Source: Streptomyces lasiicapitis
Lineage (GTDB): Bacteria; Actinomycetota; Actinomycetes; Streptomycetales; Streptomycetaceae
DNA: 64,000 bases
Reading direction: 5' to 3'
NCBI RefSeq assembly: GCF_014646335.1
Contig: NZ_BMNG01000004.1
Location: 376,638-440,637 of the forward strand
A program made the position numbers and the translations under genes. This document shows, one piece after another, positions 35,320 through 43,867 of this stretch (position 1 is its first letter; each line of letters starts with the position of its first letter). Under the pieces are notes generated by a model. It did not search any database. It saw nothing but the letters and a program-made list of their open reading frames with translations, and was not told the DNA's origin.

Positions 35320-35868
35320 ATGCCCCGCCTGCCCCGACTCACGCCCGACACGGCGGTCGGCGCCTCACGCGACCTCCTCGCCGACCTGGTCTCCCGCCAC
35401 GGCCAGATCGGCGACATGGTCTCCACGATGGCGCACTCGCCGGCCGTACTGGGCGGCTACTTCCAGCTCAGCCGGGCCATGGGACGAGCCAAACTCGACC
35501 GCAAGATCAGTGAACGGCTCTCGATCGCCGTCCAGGCCCTGCAGGGATGCGAGCTGTGCCTCGATGCGCATGTGAGTGCCGCCCGCGCCCTGGGAGTTGA
35601 CGAGGAAGAGATCGAGCGAGCCCACGCGGGCACCTCGGCCGATCCCGCGATCGCGGCGATCATCACCCTCGCCCTCCAGATCTATCGCGAGCCAACGTCG
35701 ATCACCGACGAACAGGTCATCGCGCTGCGCGCGCACGGCTACAGCGACCGCGCCGTGGCCGATGTCGTCGGCGTCGTCGCACTCAACATCCTCACCGGCG
35801 CCTTCAACCTCCTCGCCGGCCTCACACCGGGGGCCGGCCTCACCGCAGGGAGCGACACCGGTGCGTAG
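35320..35868 (+). CDS. carboxymuconolactone decarboxylase/AhpD-like protein
   Basis: A 182-residue all-helical protein with the redox motif C77-E-L-C80 and H84 (CELCLDAH) of AhpD-like disulfide reductases. ATG 35320 follows GGAAGGAG. It lies 38 bp after the His-rich protein gene, in the same operon, and is distinct in sequence from the ECF41-linked homologue at 10.5 kb. A role against metal-driven peroxide or disulfide stress is inferred from context. Confidence 0.86.
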   Translation: MPRLPRLTPDTAVGASRDLLADLVSRHGQIGDMVSTMAHSPAVLGGYFQLSRAMGRAKLDRKISERLSIAVQALQGCELCLDAHVSAARALGVDEEEIERAHAGTSADPAIAAIITLALQIYREPTSITDEQVIALRAHGYSDRAVADVVGVVALNILTGAFNLLAGLTPGAGLTAGSDTGA

Positions 35869-35952
35869 AGAAGACACCCCCGCCTGTACGCGCGGGGCAC
35901 GGCCCCCACCCCGGGGCCGTGCCCCGCCGCATGGACACGGAAGGAATCCGCC

Positions 35953-37227
35953 ATGCGTCTGTTCGCCATCCGCGACTACCGCCACCTGTTCAGCGCCCAG
36001 GTCATCGCCCTGTTCGGTACCGGGCTGACCACAGTGGCCCTCGGGTTGCTCGCCTACGACCTCGCAGGACCCCGCGCCGGTATGGTCCTCGGCACCGCCC
36101 TGACCATCAAGATGGTCATGTACGTGGTCATAGCCCCGCTGGCCGCCGCCTACGTCGACCGGCTCCCCAGAAGAACGCTCCTGGTCCTCCTCGACGTGGC
36201 CCGCGGTGCGGTGGTCCTGGCCCTGCCCCTGGTCACCGAGGTCTGGCACATCTACGTCCTGATCGGCCTGCTCCAGGCCGGCTCCGCGGCGTTCACCCCG
36301 ACGTTCCAGGCCGTCATCCCCGACATCGTCACCGACGAGTCCGACTACACGCGCGCCCTGTCCGCCTCCCAGGTCGCCTCCACCATGGAGAGCCTTCTCA
36401 GCCCCGTACTCGCAGCCGTCGCCCTGACGTTCATGAGCTTCAACTGGCTGTTCCTGGGCACCTCCGCCGGATTCCTCGTCTCCGCCCTGCTCGTCCTTGC
36501 GACACGCATCCCGGAGGCGCGCCCCAGCACCCACACCAAGGCATGGGACAAGGCGGCGGCGGGGATCAGGACCTTCTTCATGACGCCGCGGCTGCGCGGC
36601 ATCATGGCGCTCAACCTGGTGGTTGCGGCGGCAGGGTCGATCGTCGTCGTCAACACCGTCAACCACGTCCGTGACGAGCTCGGCGGCTCGCGCTCGGACG
36701 TCGCCTGGATGCTCGCCGCCTCCGGCACCGGAACCCTCCTGGCCGCCCTCGTACTGCCCCGCGTTCTCGACCGGATCACCGCCCGCACGGTCATGATGAC
36801 CGGCGCCGGAGTCCTCGTCGGCGGCACGACCGCCGCGGTGACGCTCATCGCGGCCGGTCTCACCACATGGACCGGTACGGCGATCATCTGGACCGTGATC
36901 GGCATCGGCATGGCACTGATCATCACGCCGACGGGCAAGGTCCTGCGCGCCTCCGTCGGACGGGACGCGATCCCCGAGGCATTCGCGGCCCAGTTCTCCC
37001 TGTCGCACCTGGCCTGGCTGATCACCTATCCCGTCGCGGGCTGGCTCGGCACGAGCGCCGGGTTCACCCTTGCCTGGTCCGTCCTCGCGGCGCTTGCCGG
37101 GGCGGGGGCGATCGGTGCCCTCCTCCTGTGGCCGCGCCACGACGGACGAGGAGCCATGACCAGACCCGTGACACCCGCCCGGCACATGCCCGGCAAGGAC
37201 TGGTCCACCCTGTCCAAGGCCGCGTGA
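35953..37227 (+). CDS. MFS transporter, third gene of the metal-linked cassette
   Basis: A 424-residue transporter with about 12 helices (FSAQVIALFGTGLTTVALGLLAYDL; motif A-like YVDRLPRRTLL). The type resembles the MFS group that includes nickel exporter NreB and siderophore exporters such as EntS. ATG 35953 follows a GGAAGGAATCCGCC site, 84 bp after the AhpD-like gene. Because it shares an operon with a His-rich protein under a CsoR-like site, export of a metal ion or metal-binding compound is a reasonable guess, but not shown. Confidence 0.8.
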   Translation: MRLFAIRDYRHLFSAQVIALFGTGLTTVALGLLAYDLAGPRAGMVLGTALTIKMVMYVVIAPLAAAYVDRLPRRTLLVLLDVARGAVVLALPLVTEVWHIYVLIGLLQAGSAAFTPTFQAVIPDIVTDESDYTRALSASQVASTMESLLSPVLAAVALTFMSFNWLFLGTSAGFLVSALLVLATRIPEARPSTHTKAWDKAAAGIRTFFMTPRLRGIMALNLVVAAAGSIVVVNTVNHVRDELGGSRSDVAWMLAASGTGTLLAALVLPRVLDRITARTVMMTGAGVLVGGTTAAVTLIAAGLTTWTGTAIIWTVIGIGMALIITPTGKVLRASVGRDAIPEAFAAQFSLSHLAWLITYPVAGWLGTSAGFTLAWSVLAALAGAGAIGALLLWPRHDGRGAMTRPVTPARHMPGKDWSTLSKAA

Positions 37228-37323
37228 AGCACCGCGTACAGCGCTCTGACCGTCCGCGTCGCACGTCCTCGAATGGCTCAGCGCACCATGCCGCCGCGGG
37301 CGCGGGGCGCGGACCCTTGCCTC

Positions 37324-40300
37324 ATGAGCCCTGAGCAGCCGGCGCCTCCTCTCAGTACGGAACTCCGTCTGGCACTGGCCATGCGTGGCGGGGTGAGTCT
37401 CGCGGTGTGGATGGGCGGGTCGTGCTGCGAGGTCGCCGCTCTGCGGAACAAGAACGGGGTCTACGGCCGGCTGTTGAAGCGGTGCGGGTTCGAGGACGTC
37501 ACCGTCGACGTCCTGGCCGGAACCAGCGCGGGCGGTCTCAACGGAGTGCTGTTCGCCTGCCATCTGCTCTACGGGATGCCGTTCGGCGAGGGCGTACGGA
37601 ATGTGTGGCTGAAGCTGGGGGATCTGGAGTCGCTGCTGCGGCCCACGCCCCGCCCTCTCCGGGCCCCGGATTCTTTGCTGCTCGGCGACGAGGCCTTCTA
37701 CGCACGCCTGCGGGACGAGCTGGGCGGGCTCATCGCCGAAGCGGAGGCGGAGGCGGAGGAGAAGGGCGAGATCCTGGAAAAGCCGCCTGCCGCGCTGCGC
37801 CTGATCCTGACGGCGACACGGCTGCGGCCCCGTCCCGACTGGGTACGCCCCACCCTGGGACAGCCGCTGGTGACGGGCCGGTCGCGCGCCTACTTCCGGT
37901 TCCGGCACCGCAGGGCGGCCGCGGGTGCCGCCGCAACGTTGATCACTGATTTCCCCACGGACAAGAGGGAGCGGGAGGAAGCGCTGAACCGGCTGGCCTA
38001 CGCGGCCCGCGCCACCTCCTCCTTCCCCGGGGCCTTTGAAACGGCCCGGCCCGTGGTCGGCGCACCACCGGCGGAGGCCACCACTGCGCCCACGCCCCCG
38101 AACCTGTGGGGCATCAGCAGCGAGACCGGTTACCCGGACACCGCGGCCGACGACACGGTGGAACTGGTCGACGGCGGATTGCTGGACAACATTCCGGTGG
38201 CCTGGGCGGTCCGGGCCATCGCCGGATCCCCGGCGGACCGCGGCGTCGACCGGTGGCTGCTGTTCCTCCAGCCGGTTCCGCCGTATCCGGCGGAACCACC
38301 GGCTCAGGAGGGGCGCCCTGGCGCCACCCGCCTGGTGCGCCTGGCGCTGAAGGCGTTGGGGATCAAGACGGGCACCGAGTCCCTGCTGGACGACGTCAGC
38401 GAATTCCGTGCCGCCGAGGATGTCATGGCACGGCACAAGGGGCTGGCCGGTGTACTCCCGGCCGACCTGGAATTGTGCAAGGCGGCTGCCAGGGCGCAGT
38501 GGCCCGCGTACGTCCAAAGGGCGAGGGACGCCGAGGCCCGTCGCGTGAGCCGACTGCTGCAGGAGCCCACCGACGTCACGGGCCCGGACCCGCTGCCGCT
38601 GCCCCCGGGCCCGGGTCCGCTGGACAGCCTCGACGGCGACGGGCGCCTCCCGGAGGGCTCGGGGCCGTTCCTCGCCGGACTGCGCGAAGCGGGAGAGCAG
38701 TGGGTGCTGCCCGCCGACGCGCCGTACCAGGACATCCCCCTCATCGGACGGTCGCCGATGCCGTTGGCGCGGGCCGTGCGGCTGCTTCTGGCCTGGCTTC
38801 GCGCCTTCGAGGCCGGGGTGTCGAGGCAGCCGGAGGGCTTCCCGCCCGCGCTTCCGGATCTCGCGGAGAGTCTGTCGGCCCTCAGAGCGCGGCTGTACGC
38901 GCATCGGCTCGCCATCGCCACCCTCATCGCGGCCCGGGACCGCGCGATCCTGCACGAGTTCGGCGCCGGGCTCGCGGCCGGCACCGACGATCCCCTCGAA
39001 CTCATGCGGAGGGCCGTCGATCGGCTGGAGCACGTCCTGCCCGCACCGCCGCAGGCGGGCGGCGGCTGGGACGCATGGGCGGCCGACCTCGCGGCGGCGG
39101 CGACCACGGGCTCCGGCGATCCCGGCGATCCTTGCGCGAGATCGGCCGAGCCCGCTTCGGTGTCTGCTTCGGCGTCGTACCAGAGCCTCTATACGAGCCT
39201 GTTCGCGAGCCTCTCCGACCTCGGCAGGGACATGGGCCAGGAGATGCAAGCCGGAGCGGGCGCGCCGGGCGACGTCCCCGTACTGGGCTTCCGGGCCCTC
39301 CACGAGGCGGCCGTCGGCGCGAGCGGCGACATGGCGGTCGTGCTCGCCGCCGCGGAAGTGCTCCTGGGCCCCTTGCGTCCCGATCCGCTGGCCGAGCCGA
39401 CGGGCATCAAGTTCCACACCGTCTCGGCGGCCAACACGAGTTGGGCCACCGAGTACATGGCGCCCCGGACGGCCTCCCTGAAGGGGTTGGTCGAGGGGAA
39501 ACTCAGCGGCAACCAGCTCAACAACTTCTCCGCGTTCCTCAGCGCGCGCTGGCGCGTCAGCGACTGGACCTGGGGACGCCTCGACGCGGCCGCCTCCCTG
39601 GTGCGGGTCGTTGCCACCGACGAACGCCTCGCCGAGGCGTTCGACGATCCCTGCGCCGAGAACCTGATCGGCACGGTCGCCGAGCACCTCGCGCCGTCCC
39701 TCGACTGGCTGCCCGAACAACTGCGGTCGCAGGAGACCCCAGGCTCCAGTCCCGACACCCCCCAAGACGCCGTAGCAGCACTCTGGCAGGCCACACCTCA
39801 CGGTCAGGAGCCGTGGGACCGGCTGCGCCACCTGCTCATCGAGCTCCGCCAGCGGGAGATCCTCAAGGACGAGCTTCCTGTGATCTCCGCCCTGCGCGAG
39901 CTGCCGGGAGACGGCAACCCGCCGGTTGTCCCGACGGATACGCCGCCGGTCGACTTCGTCACCGCGTTCGAGGATTTCCGCCGCATCGGCGCGGAGACCG
40001 TGCCCGAACTGCTCCGGGCGCGCCACCCCCGGCGGGCAGCGGTCCGCCTTGGCCTGCTGGTCTGGCAGGCGCTTCAGCCCAGCGGCAAGGGAAAGCCGAC
40101 GGCGGCGAGGCTGGGGCTCAGTCTGCTCAAGCCGCTTCTTTGGATGCCGGTGGTTCTCGCGGTCTTCGCGCCGCCTTTCGCGGTGTTCGCGGGCTCGTTG
40201 ATGTGGGTGGGTGTCACGTTCAGCACCGGCAAGTGGTTCTCACCGCCCGGCCACATCATCCTCGGCGTCTTTCTCCTCCTGTCTCTGGCAGGGGGTGGCG

Positions 40301-40698
40301 TCATCTGGTTCCGCGGGGAACGCCCGCACCCTCGGTTCCTCCGCGTGCTGGGACAGTTGGTCGTCGTGCTACTCCCCGCCGCTCTCCTCGCGGTCATCCC
40401 ATGCGTCCTGTTCGACAAGTGCCCGTCCGGAACGGGCAGCGTCTCGGACCTGACGCGACAGCTCATCGTGGGCGGGACGATGCTGGTCGCGGCCAGCGCC
40501 CTCCTGGTGGTCGGCGTGGAGGGCCGAGGGAACGCGGCTGACCTGGTTGTCCTCGCCGTGGCGGCGGGTGTTGCCGCCCTCCTCCTGCAGACCCAGGCGC
40601 CGGGTAAGTGCGACTGGTGGGCGGTCCTCATCCTCTACGCCGTGCTGGGCATCGTGTCGATCGCCCTCGACTGGCTCCGGCCCAGCGGGAAAGCGTGA
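37324..40698 (+). CDS. very large patatin-like phospholipase with C-terminal membrane domain
   Basis: A 1124-residue protein (1141 if ATG 37273 is used; neither start has a strong ribosome site). The patatin domain covers about residues 1-300: oxyanion loop RGGVSLAVWMGGS, nucleophile G-T-S68-A-G and catalytic Asp in DGGLLDNIP near 280. The long middle region is Arg/Glu-rich with no known motif. The last ~200 residues hold about six membrane helices (APPFAVFAGSLMWVG through WAVLILYAVLGIVSIALDW). It is probably a membrane-bound lipid hydrolase; related proteins carry a DUF3376-type region. Confidence 0.85.
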   Translation: MSPEQPAPPLSTELRLALAMRGGVSLAVWMGGSCCEVAALRNKNGVYGRLLKRCGFEDVTVDVLAGTSAGGLNGVLFACHLLYGMPFGEGVRNVWLKLGDLESLLRPTPRPLRAPDSLLLGDEAFYARLRDELGGLIAEAEAEAEEKGEILEKPPAALRLILTATRLRPRPDWVRPTLGQPLVTGRSRAYFRFRHRRAAAGAAATLITDFPTDKREREEALNRLAYAARATSSFPGAFETARPVVGAPPAEATTAPTPPNLWGISSETGYPDTAADDTVELVDGGLLDNIPVAWAVRAIAGSPADRGVDRWLLFLQPVPPYPAEPPAQEGRPGATRLVRLALKALGIKTGTESLLDDVSEFRAAEDVMARHKGLAGVLPADLELCKAAARAQWPAYVQRARDAEARRVSRLLQEPTDVTGPDPLPLPPGPGPLDSLDGDGRLPEGSGPFLAGLREAGEQWVLPADAPYQDIPLIGRSPMPLARAVRLLLAWLRAFEAGVSRQPEGFPPALPDLAESLSALRARLYAHRLAIATLIAARDRAILHEFGAGLAAGTDDPLELMRRAVDRLEHVLPAPPQAGGGWDAWAADLAAAATTGSGDPGDPCARSAEPASVSASASYQSLYTSLFASLSDLGRDMGQEMQAGAGAPGDVPVLGFRALHEAAVGASGDMAVVLAAAEVLLGPLRPDPLAEPTGIKFHTVSAANTSWATEYMAPRTASLKGLVEGKLSGNQLNNFSAFLSARWRVSDWTWGRLDAAASLVRVVATDERLAEAFDDPCAENLIGTVAEHLAPSLDWLPEQLRSQETPGSSPDTPQDAVAALWQATPHGQEPWDRLRHLLIELRQREILKDELPVISALRELPGDGNPPVVPTDTPPVDFVTAFEDFRRIGAETVPELLRARHPRRAAVRLGLLVWQALQPSGKGKPTAARLGLSLLKPLLWMPVVLAVFAPPFAVFAGSLMWVGVTFSTGKWFSPPGHIILGVFLLLSLAGGGVIWFRGERPHPRFLRVLGQLVVVLLPAALLAVIPCVLFDKCPSGTGSVSDLTRQLIVGGTMLVAASALLVVGVEGRGNAADLVVLAVAAGVAALLLQTQAPGKCDWWAVLILYAVLGIVSIALDWLRPSGKA

Positions 40699-40715
40699 CG
40701 GTTCGACAACCCCCG

Positions 40716-41600
40716 CTACCCCACCCTCCGCAACGCCTTCTCCCTCCGCTCGGCCACCCCCGACCCCGACTCCCGCCGCGCCATCCTGCGCAGCACCACC
40801 GGGGCGAGGGCCAGGCCGACGGCGGCCCAGATGCCCAGGACGGCTGCCGTTTCCAGGTGGCGCCAGGAGTCGGCGATCTCCACCTGGACCGCGCTGTCGG
40901 GCAGGAAGGCGGAGCGCATGCCGAGGCCGAGCCAGTAGATGGGGGTGGCCTGGGCGAGGGTCTGGAGCCAGTCCGGGAGGGACGTGACGGGGTAGAAGAT
41001 GCCGGAAATCGCGATCATGGCGAGGACGGGCAGCTGGATCAGGCCCTGGCTGCGGGCGCTCGGGAACAGCGAGCCCAGGATCGCGCCGATGGGCAGCGTC
41101 GCCAGCATGCCGAGGGCAAGGACCCACGCCAGTGTCAGCCAGGAGCCCGCGCTGCCCGCCGCCAGGCCGTCGATCAGGAGCATGCCGGGTACGAGGAGTA
41201 TCGCGAGGTCGGCGACGAGTCCGCCCGCGACCGTGATCACCTTGCCGGTCAGATAGCTCCGCATCCCGCCCGGCGTCGCCTTGGCCCGCAGCAGCGTGCC
41301 GTCCTCCCGCTCGGCCGTGAGGACCTGACTCATCGTCATCATGCCCATCGCGGCGTTCATGCCCAGGATGCTCGGCAGCGCCAACGTGCCGAGCAGCAGC
41401 CCGCTCGCCCCGAACTCCCTGTCCCGCATGAAGTACAGCGTCGTCAGCATCAGCACCGGCCACAGCAGATGCGACACCAGGTCCGCGCCGTTGGTGAACG
41501 TCTGCCGCAGCTCGATCACCCCGCGGCTCCAGCCGGCCCGCAGCGCCGTGCCCGTAAGGTGCGCTGAGTTCGTCGAGTTCGTCGAGTTCGTCGGTTTCAT
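40716..41600 (-). CDS. ABC-2-type transporter permease
   Basis: A 294-residue protein with six membrane helices in the ABC-2 arrangement, with the conserved QVLTAEREDGTLLRAKATP loop after the second helix and a GIFYPVTSLPDWLQTLAQATPIYW re-entrant segment. It pairs with the upstream ATP-binding gene, whose stop overlaps its ATG (ATGA). The N-terminus is an Asn-Ser-Thr repeat (NSTNSTNS) encoded by three 9-bp direct repeats at 41566-41592. Likely exports a drug or lipid. Confidence 0.88.
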   Translation of the reverse strand: MKPTNSTNSTNSAHLTGTALRAGWSRGVIELRQTFTNGADLVSHLLWPVLMLTTLYFMRDREFGASGLLLGTLALPSILGMNAAMGMMTMSQVLTAEREDGTLLRAKATPGGMRSYLTGKVITVAGGLVADLAILLVPGMLLIDGLAAGSAGSWLTLAWVLALGMLATLPIGAILGSLFPSARSQGLIQLPVLAMIAISGIFYPVTSLPDWLQTLAQATPIYWLGLGMRSAFLPDSAVQVEIADSWRHLETAAVLGIWAAVGLALAPVVLRRMARRESGSGVAERREKALRRVG

Positions 41601-42562
41601 CGCGCCGTCACCGCCTGGCGCTCCTCGCCCGCACCGGCCGCCTCATCGGCTCCGCTCCCCTGCTCGTGCTCCCGCACCAGTGCCATATACGTGTCCTCCA
41701 ACGAGGCCCTGCGGACCTCCAGTTCGCCCACCGCCTCCCCGTGCTCGCGGAACAACTCCCGTACGAACTGCGTCGATTGGGCCGTCTCGTGCCTGAAGCG
41801 CCGTCCGCCGCACGTCCAGCGCACCTCGTCCGCCCCGGCCGTGCGTCGGGCCAGTTCCTCCGCCGTGCCGTCCGCGACGATCCGGCCGCCGGAGAGGATC
41901 ATGATGCGGTCGGCGAGCTTCTCCGCCTCCGCGAGGTCGTGTGTCGTCAGCAGGATCGTGGTGCGGTGCTCGGCGGCCAGGCGGTGCACCAGGTCGTGGA
42001 ACTCGTACCGGGCCCGCGGGTCGAGGCCCGCCGTGGGCTCGTCGAGGAAGAGGAGTTCGGGGCGGCCGACGAGGCCGATCGCCACGTCGAGGCGGCGCCG
42101 CTGCCCGCCGGACAGCGTCCTGACCTTGTCGCCCGCGTGCGCCGACAGGCCGACGGCGGCGAGGAGTTGACCGGCGTCCCACGGCCGCGGCACCGCGTCG
42201 GTGGCGTACGGAACGTAATACGTACCGAAGTGCGCGAGCAGCTCCCGCACCCGCCACTTGCCGTGGTCGCGCCAGGACTGCAGCACGACGCCCACGCGGG
42301 CCCGCCACTCTTCGTCGGCGTGCGCGGGGTCCGTGCCGAGGACGGAGACGCGGCCCGCGGAGCGCATCCGGAAGCCCTCCAGGATCTCGATGGTGGTCGT
42401 CTTGCCCGCGCCGTTCGGCCCGAGCAGGGCCACCACTTCGCCGTGCCGGGCGCGGAACGTCACGTCCCGCAGTACGTCGGTCGTGCCGTACCGCATCCGT
42501 AGCCCTTCGACGTCGAGCACGACGCCGTCAACGTCCATGTCATTGCTTGGTTTGGTTGCCAT
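41597..42562 (-). CDS. ABC transporter ATP-binding protein (drug exporter type)
   Basis: A 321-residue protein. Walker A GPNGAGKTTT near residue 50, signature LSGGQRRRLDVA near 145, Walker B LLFLDEPTAGLDP near 165 and the H-loop LLTTHDLAEAE are complete. A C-terminal extension (about residues 220-321) resembles the DUF4162-type tail seen in ABC-2 exporters. ATG 42562 has an AAGGGC site. First gene of a two-gene exporter operon, divergent from the IS30-HTH/MarR-like regulator gene. Confidence 0.92.
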   Translation of the reverse strand: MATKPSNDMDVDGVVLDVEGLRMRYGTTDVLRDVTFRARHGEVVALLGPNGAGKTTTIEILEGFRMRSAGRVSVLGTDPAHADEEWRARVGVVLQSWRDHGKWRVRELLAHFGTYYVPYATDAVPRPWDAGQLLAAVGLSAHAGDKVRTLSGGQRRRLDVAIGLVGRPELLFLDEPTAGLDPRARYEFHDLVHRLAAEHRTTILLTTHDLAEAEKLADRIMILSGGRIVADGTAEELARRTAGADEVRWTCGGRRFRHETAQSTQFVRELFREHGEAVGELEVRRASLEDTYMALVREHEQGSGADEAAGAGEERQAVTAR

Positions 42563-42617
42563 CAGCCCTTGCCTTCGCTGTTCATCGACCGCGAAAGCTA
42601 CGTTGCGTTTATGTGGC

Positions 42618-42724
42618 TTGCAATTGCTTGGAGAGGTCATCGGGAGTGTTTTGGCGGGCCAATCCCACATTCATTGCAATGGAGTTGACCATGAATGCAA
42701 TACCTTCCTCTTCGGCGTTGCAAT
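42618..42724. promoter_or_regulatory. cluster of TTGCAAT-type palindromes between the ABC exporter and its regulator
   Basis: TTGCAATTGC (42618-42627, with palindromic core GCAATTGC), CATTGCAATG (42672-42681, perfect palindrome), ATGCAAT (42695-42701) and TTGCAAT (42718-42724) lie in one 107-bp stretch. All share GCAAT. They cover the promoters of both divergent genes, as expected for operators of the encoded regulator. Confidence 0.7.
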
Positions 42725-42789
42725 GAGATGTCCGTGAACGCATACTGTCCGGGCCGGAGGACCGAAGCCGCGGAGGGGAGTACGAGACG

Positions 42790-43734
42790 ATGCCCGGAGG
42801 CAGGCTCACCCACGAGGACCGGCTGCGCGTCGCGGCGGGGCTCACCGACGGGCTCGGCTACGCGGAGATCGCCCGACGCCTCGACCGGCCCACGTCGACC
42901 ATCAGCCGGGAAGTGGCCCGCAACGGCGGCCCCCGCGGCTACCGGGCCGACCACGCCCACCACGCCACCGCGCGCCGCGCCCGCCGCGCCGCCTCCGCCC
43001 GTGACGCGGAAGCGCCCGCGGCCGACGCGGGGGACGGGCGCGACCCGGAGGCGGTACGCGGCTTCGTCGACCAGTTCGCGGAGCTGATGGTGCACACGGG
43101 GCTGCCGCGCATGGCGGCCCGCGTGCTCGCGAGTCTCGTCGTGACCGACTCCGGCGCGCTGACCTCCGCCGACCTCACGCGACGGCTGCGGGTCAGCCCC
43201 GCCTCGGTCTCCAAGGCCGTCGGCTACCTGGAACGCCTGGAGGTGCTGCGGCGCGAGCGCGGTGCCGCCGGGCGGCGTGAGCGTTACGTCATCGACGACG
43301 ACGTATGGCTGCGCACCTGGCTGACCAGCGCCCGTGCGAACGCGATGATGGCCGACACCGCCCAGGCGGGTGCCGAGGTCCTCGACCCCGGCACGCCCGC
43401 GGGTGCCCGCCTCGCCTACATGCGGCAGTTCTTCACGAGCCTCAGCGACGACATGGCCGGCGGCACCACCGCGGCCGCCTTCGCCGACGCCCTGACCGTG
43501 CTCGCCGCGCTCGTCCATGCCGAAGTGCCGTTGGCAGTAGGGGAGTTGGCGGCTGCTCTCGGGTGGTCCGAGGATCGGGTCGTCACGGCGTTGTACGACG
43601 CCGAGCAGCATCCGGACATCGCCGATCCGTTGGCCGTGTGCCGTGACGCGGAGGGGGCGTACGCCGTCGTGGCCAGGTCGGATCGGCTCAGCGACGCCCA
43701 GCGTGCGGCGCTGCGCCGACCTGGAGTCTGCTGA
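42790..43734 (+). CDS. regulator with IS30-type HTH joined to GbsR/MarR-like domain
   Basis: A 314-residue protein. Residues 1-~55 (LTHEDRLRVAAGLTDGLGYAEIARRLDRPTSTISREVARNGG..YRADHAHHATARRARR) are the HTH_38 DNA-binding domain typical of IS30 transposases. Residues ~75-300 form a GbsR/MarR-like winged-helix domain (GLPRMAARVLASLVVTDSGALTSADLTRRLRVSPASVSKAVGYLERL) plus a helical ligand or dimer region. No transposase catalytic DDE domain is present. It is divergent from the ABC exporter and probably controls it through the GCAAT cluster. Confidence 0.82.
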   Translation: MPGGRLTHEDRLRVAAGLTDGLGYAEIARRLDRPTSTISREVARNGGPRGYRADHAHHATARRARRAASARDAEAPAADAGDGRDPEAVRGFVDQFAELMVHTGLPRMAARVLASLVVTDSGALTSADLTRRLRVSPASVSKAVGYLERLEVLRRERGAAGRRERYVIDDDVWLRTWLTSARANAMMADTAQAGAEVLDPGTPAGARLAYMRQFFTSLSDDMAGGTTAAAFADALTVLAALVHAEVPLAVGELAAALGWSEDRVVTALYDAEQHPDIADPLAVCRDAEGAYAVVARSDRLSDAQRAALRRPGVC

Positions 43735-43867
43735 GGGCCGGTCGGCCCCCTCGTTGGGCCGGTCTGCCTCTGCCCCGCTCGGGACGGGGCATGCCAACGT
43801 CAGGTAGGGCCCGCCGGGGGGCCTGCGTGCGGTCCGGGCGCAGGCGGCGGGCCCGCCACCGACGGAC

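Noticed and set aside
29684-37227. An integrated plasmid, phage or conjugative element explaining the accessory region
   Set aside because: No integrase, tRNA gene, direct-repeat att sites or transfer genes are visible. The gene decay and cassette junction are real but their mechanism is not shown.
35365-40026. Minus-strand open frame of 1553 codons
   Set aside because: It lies opposite the patatin, MFS and AhpD-like genes, all of which have clear motifs; composition is typical of an antisense shadow.
42790-42960. IS30 insertion sequence
   Set aside because: Only the HTH domain resembles IS30. There is no DDE catalytic domain and no terminal inverted repeats, and the frame continues into a MarR-like domain.
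43741-43867. Possible DevR/OsdR box (GGGCCC..GGGGCC around 43808-43823) upstream of the Usp-phosphoketolase group
   Set aside because: The match to the known 16-20 bp palindrome is poor and GC-rich stretches of this kind arise easily by chance here.
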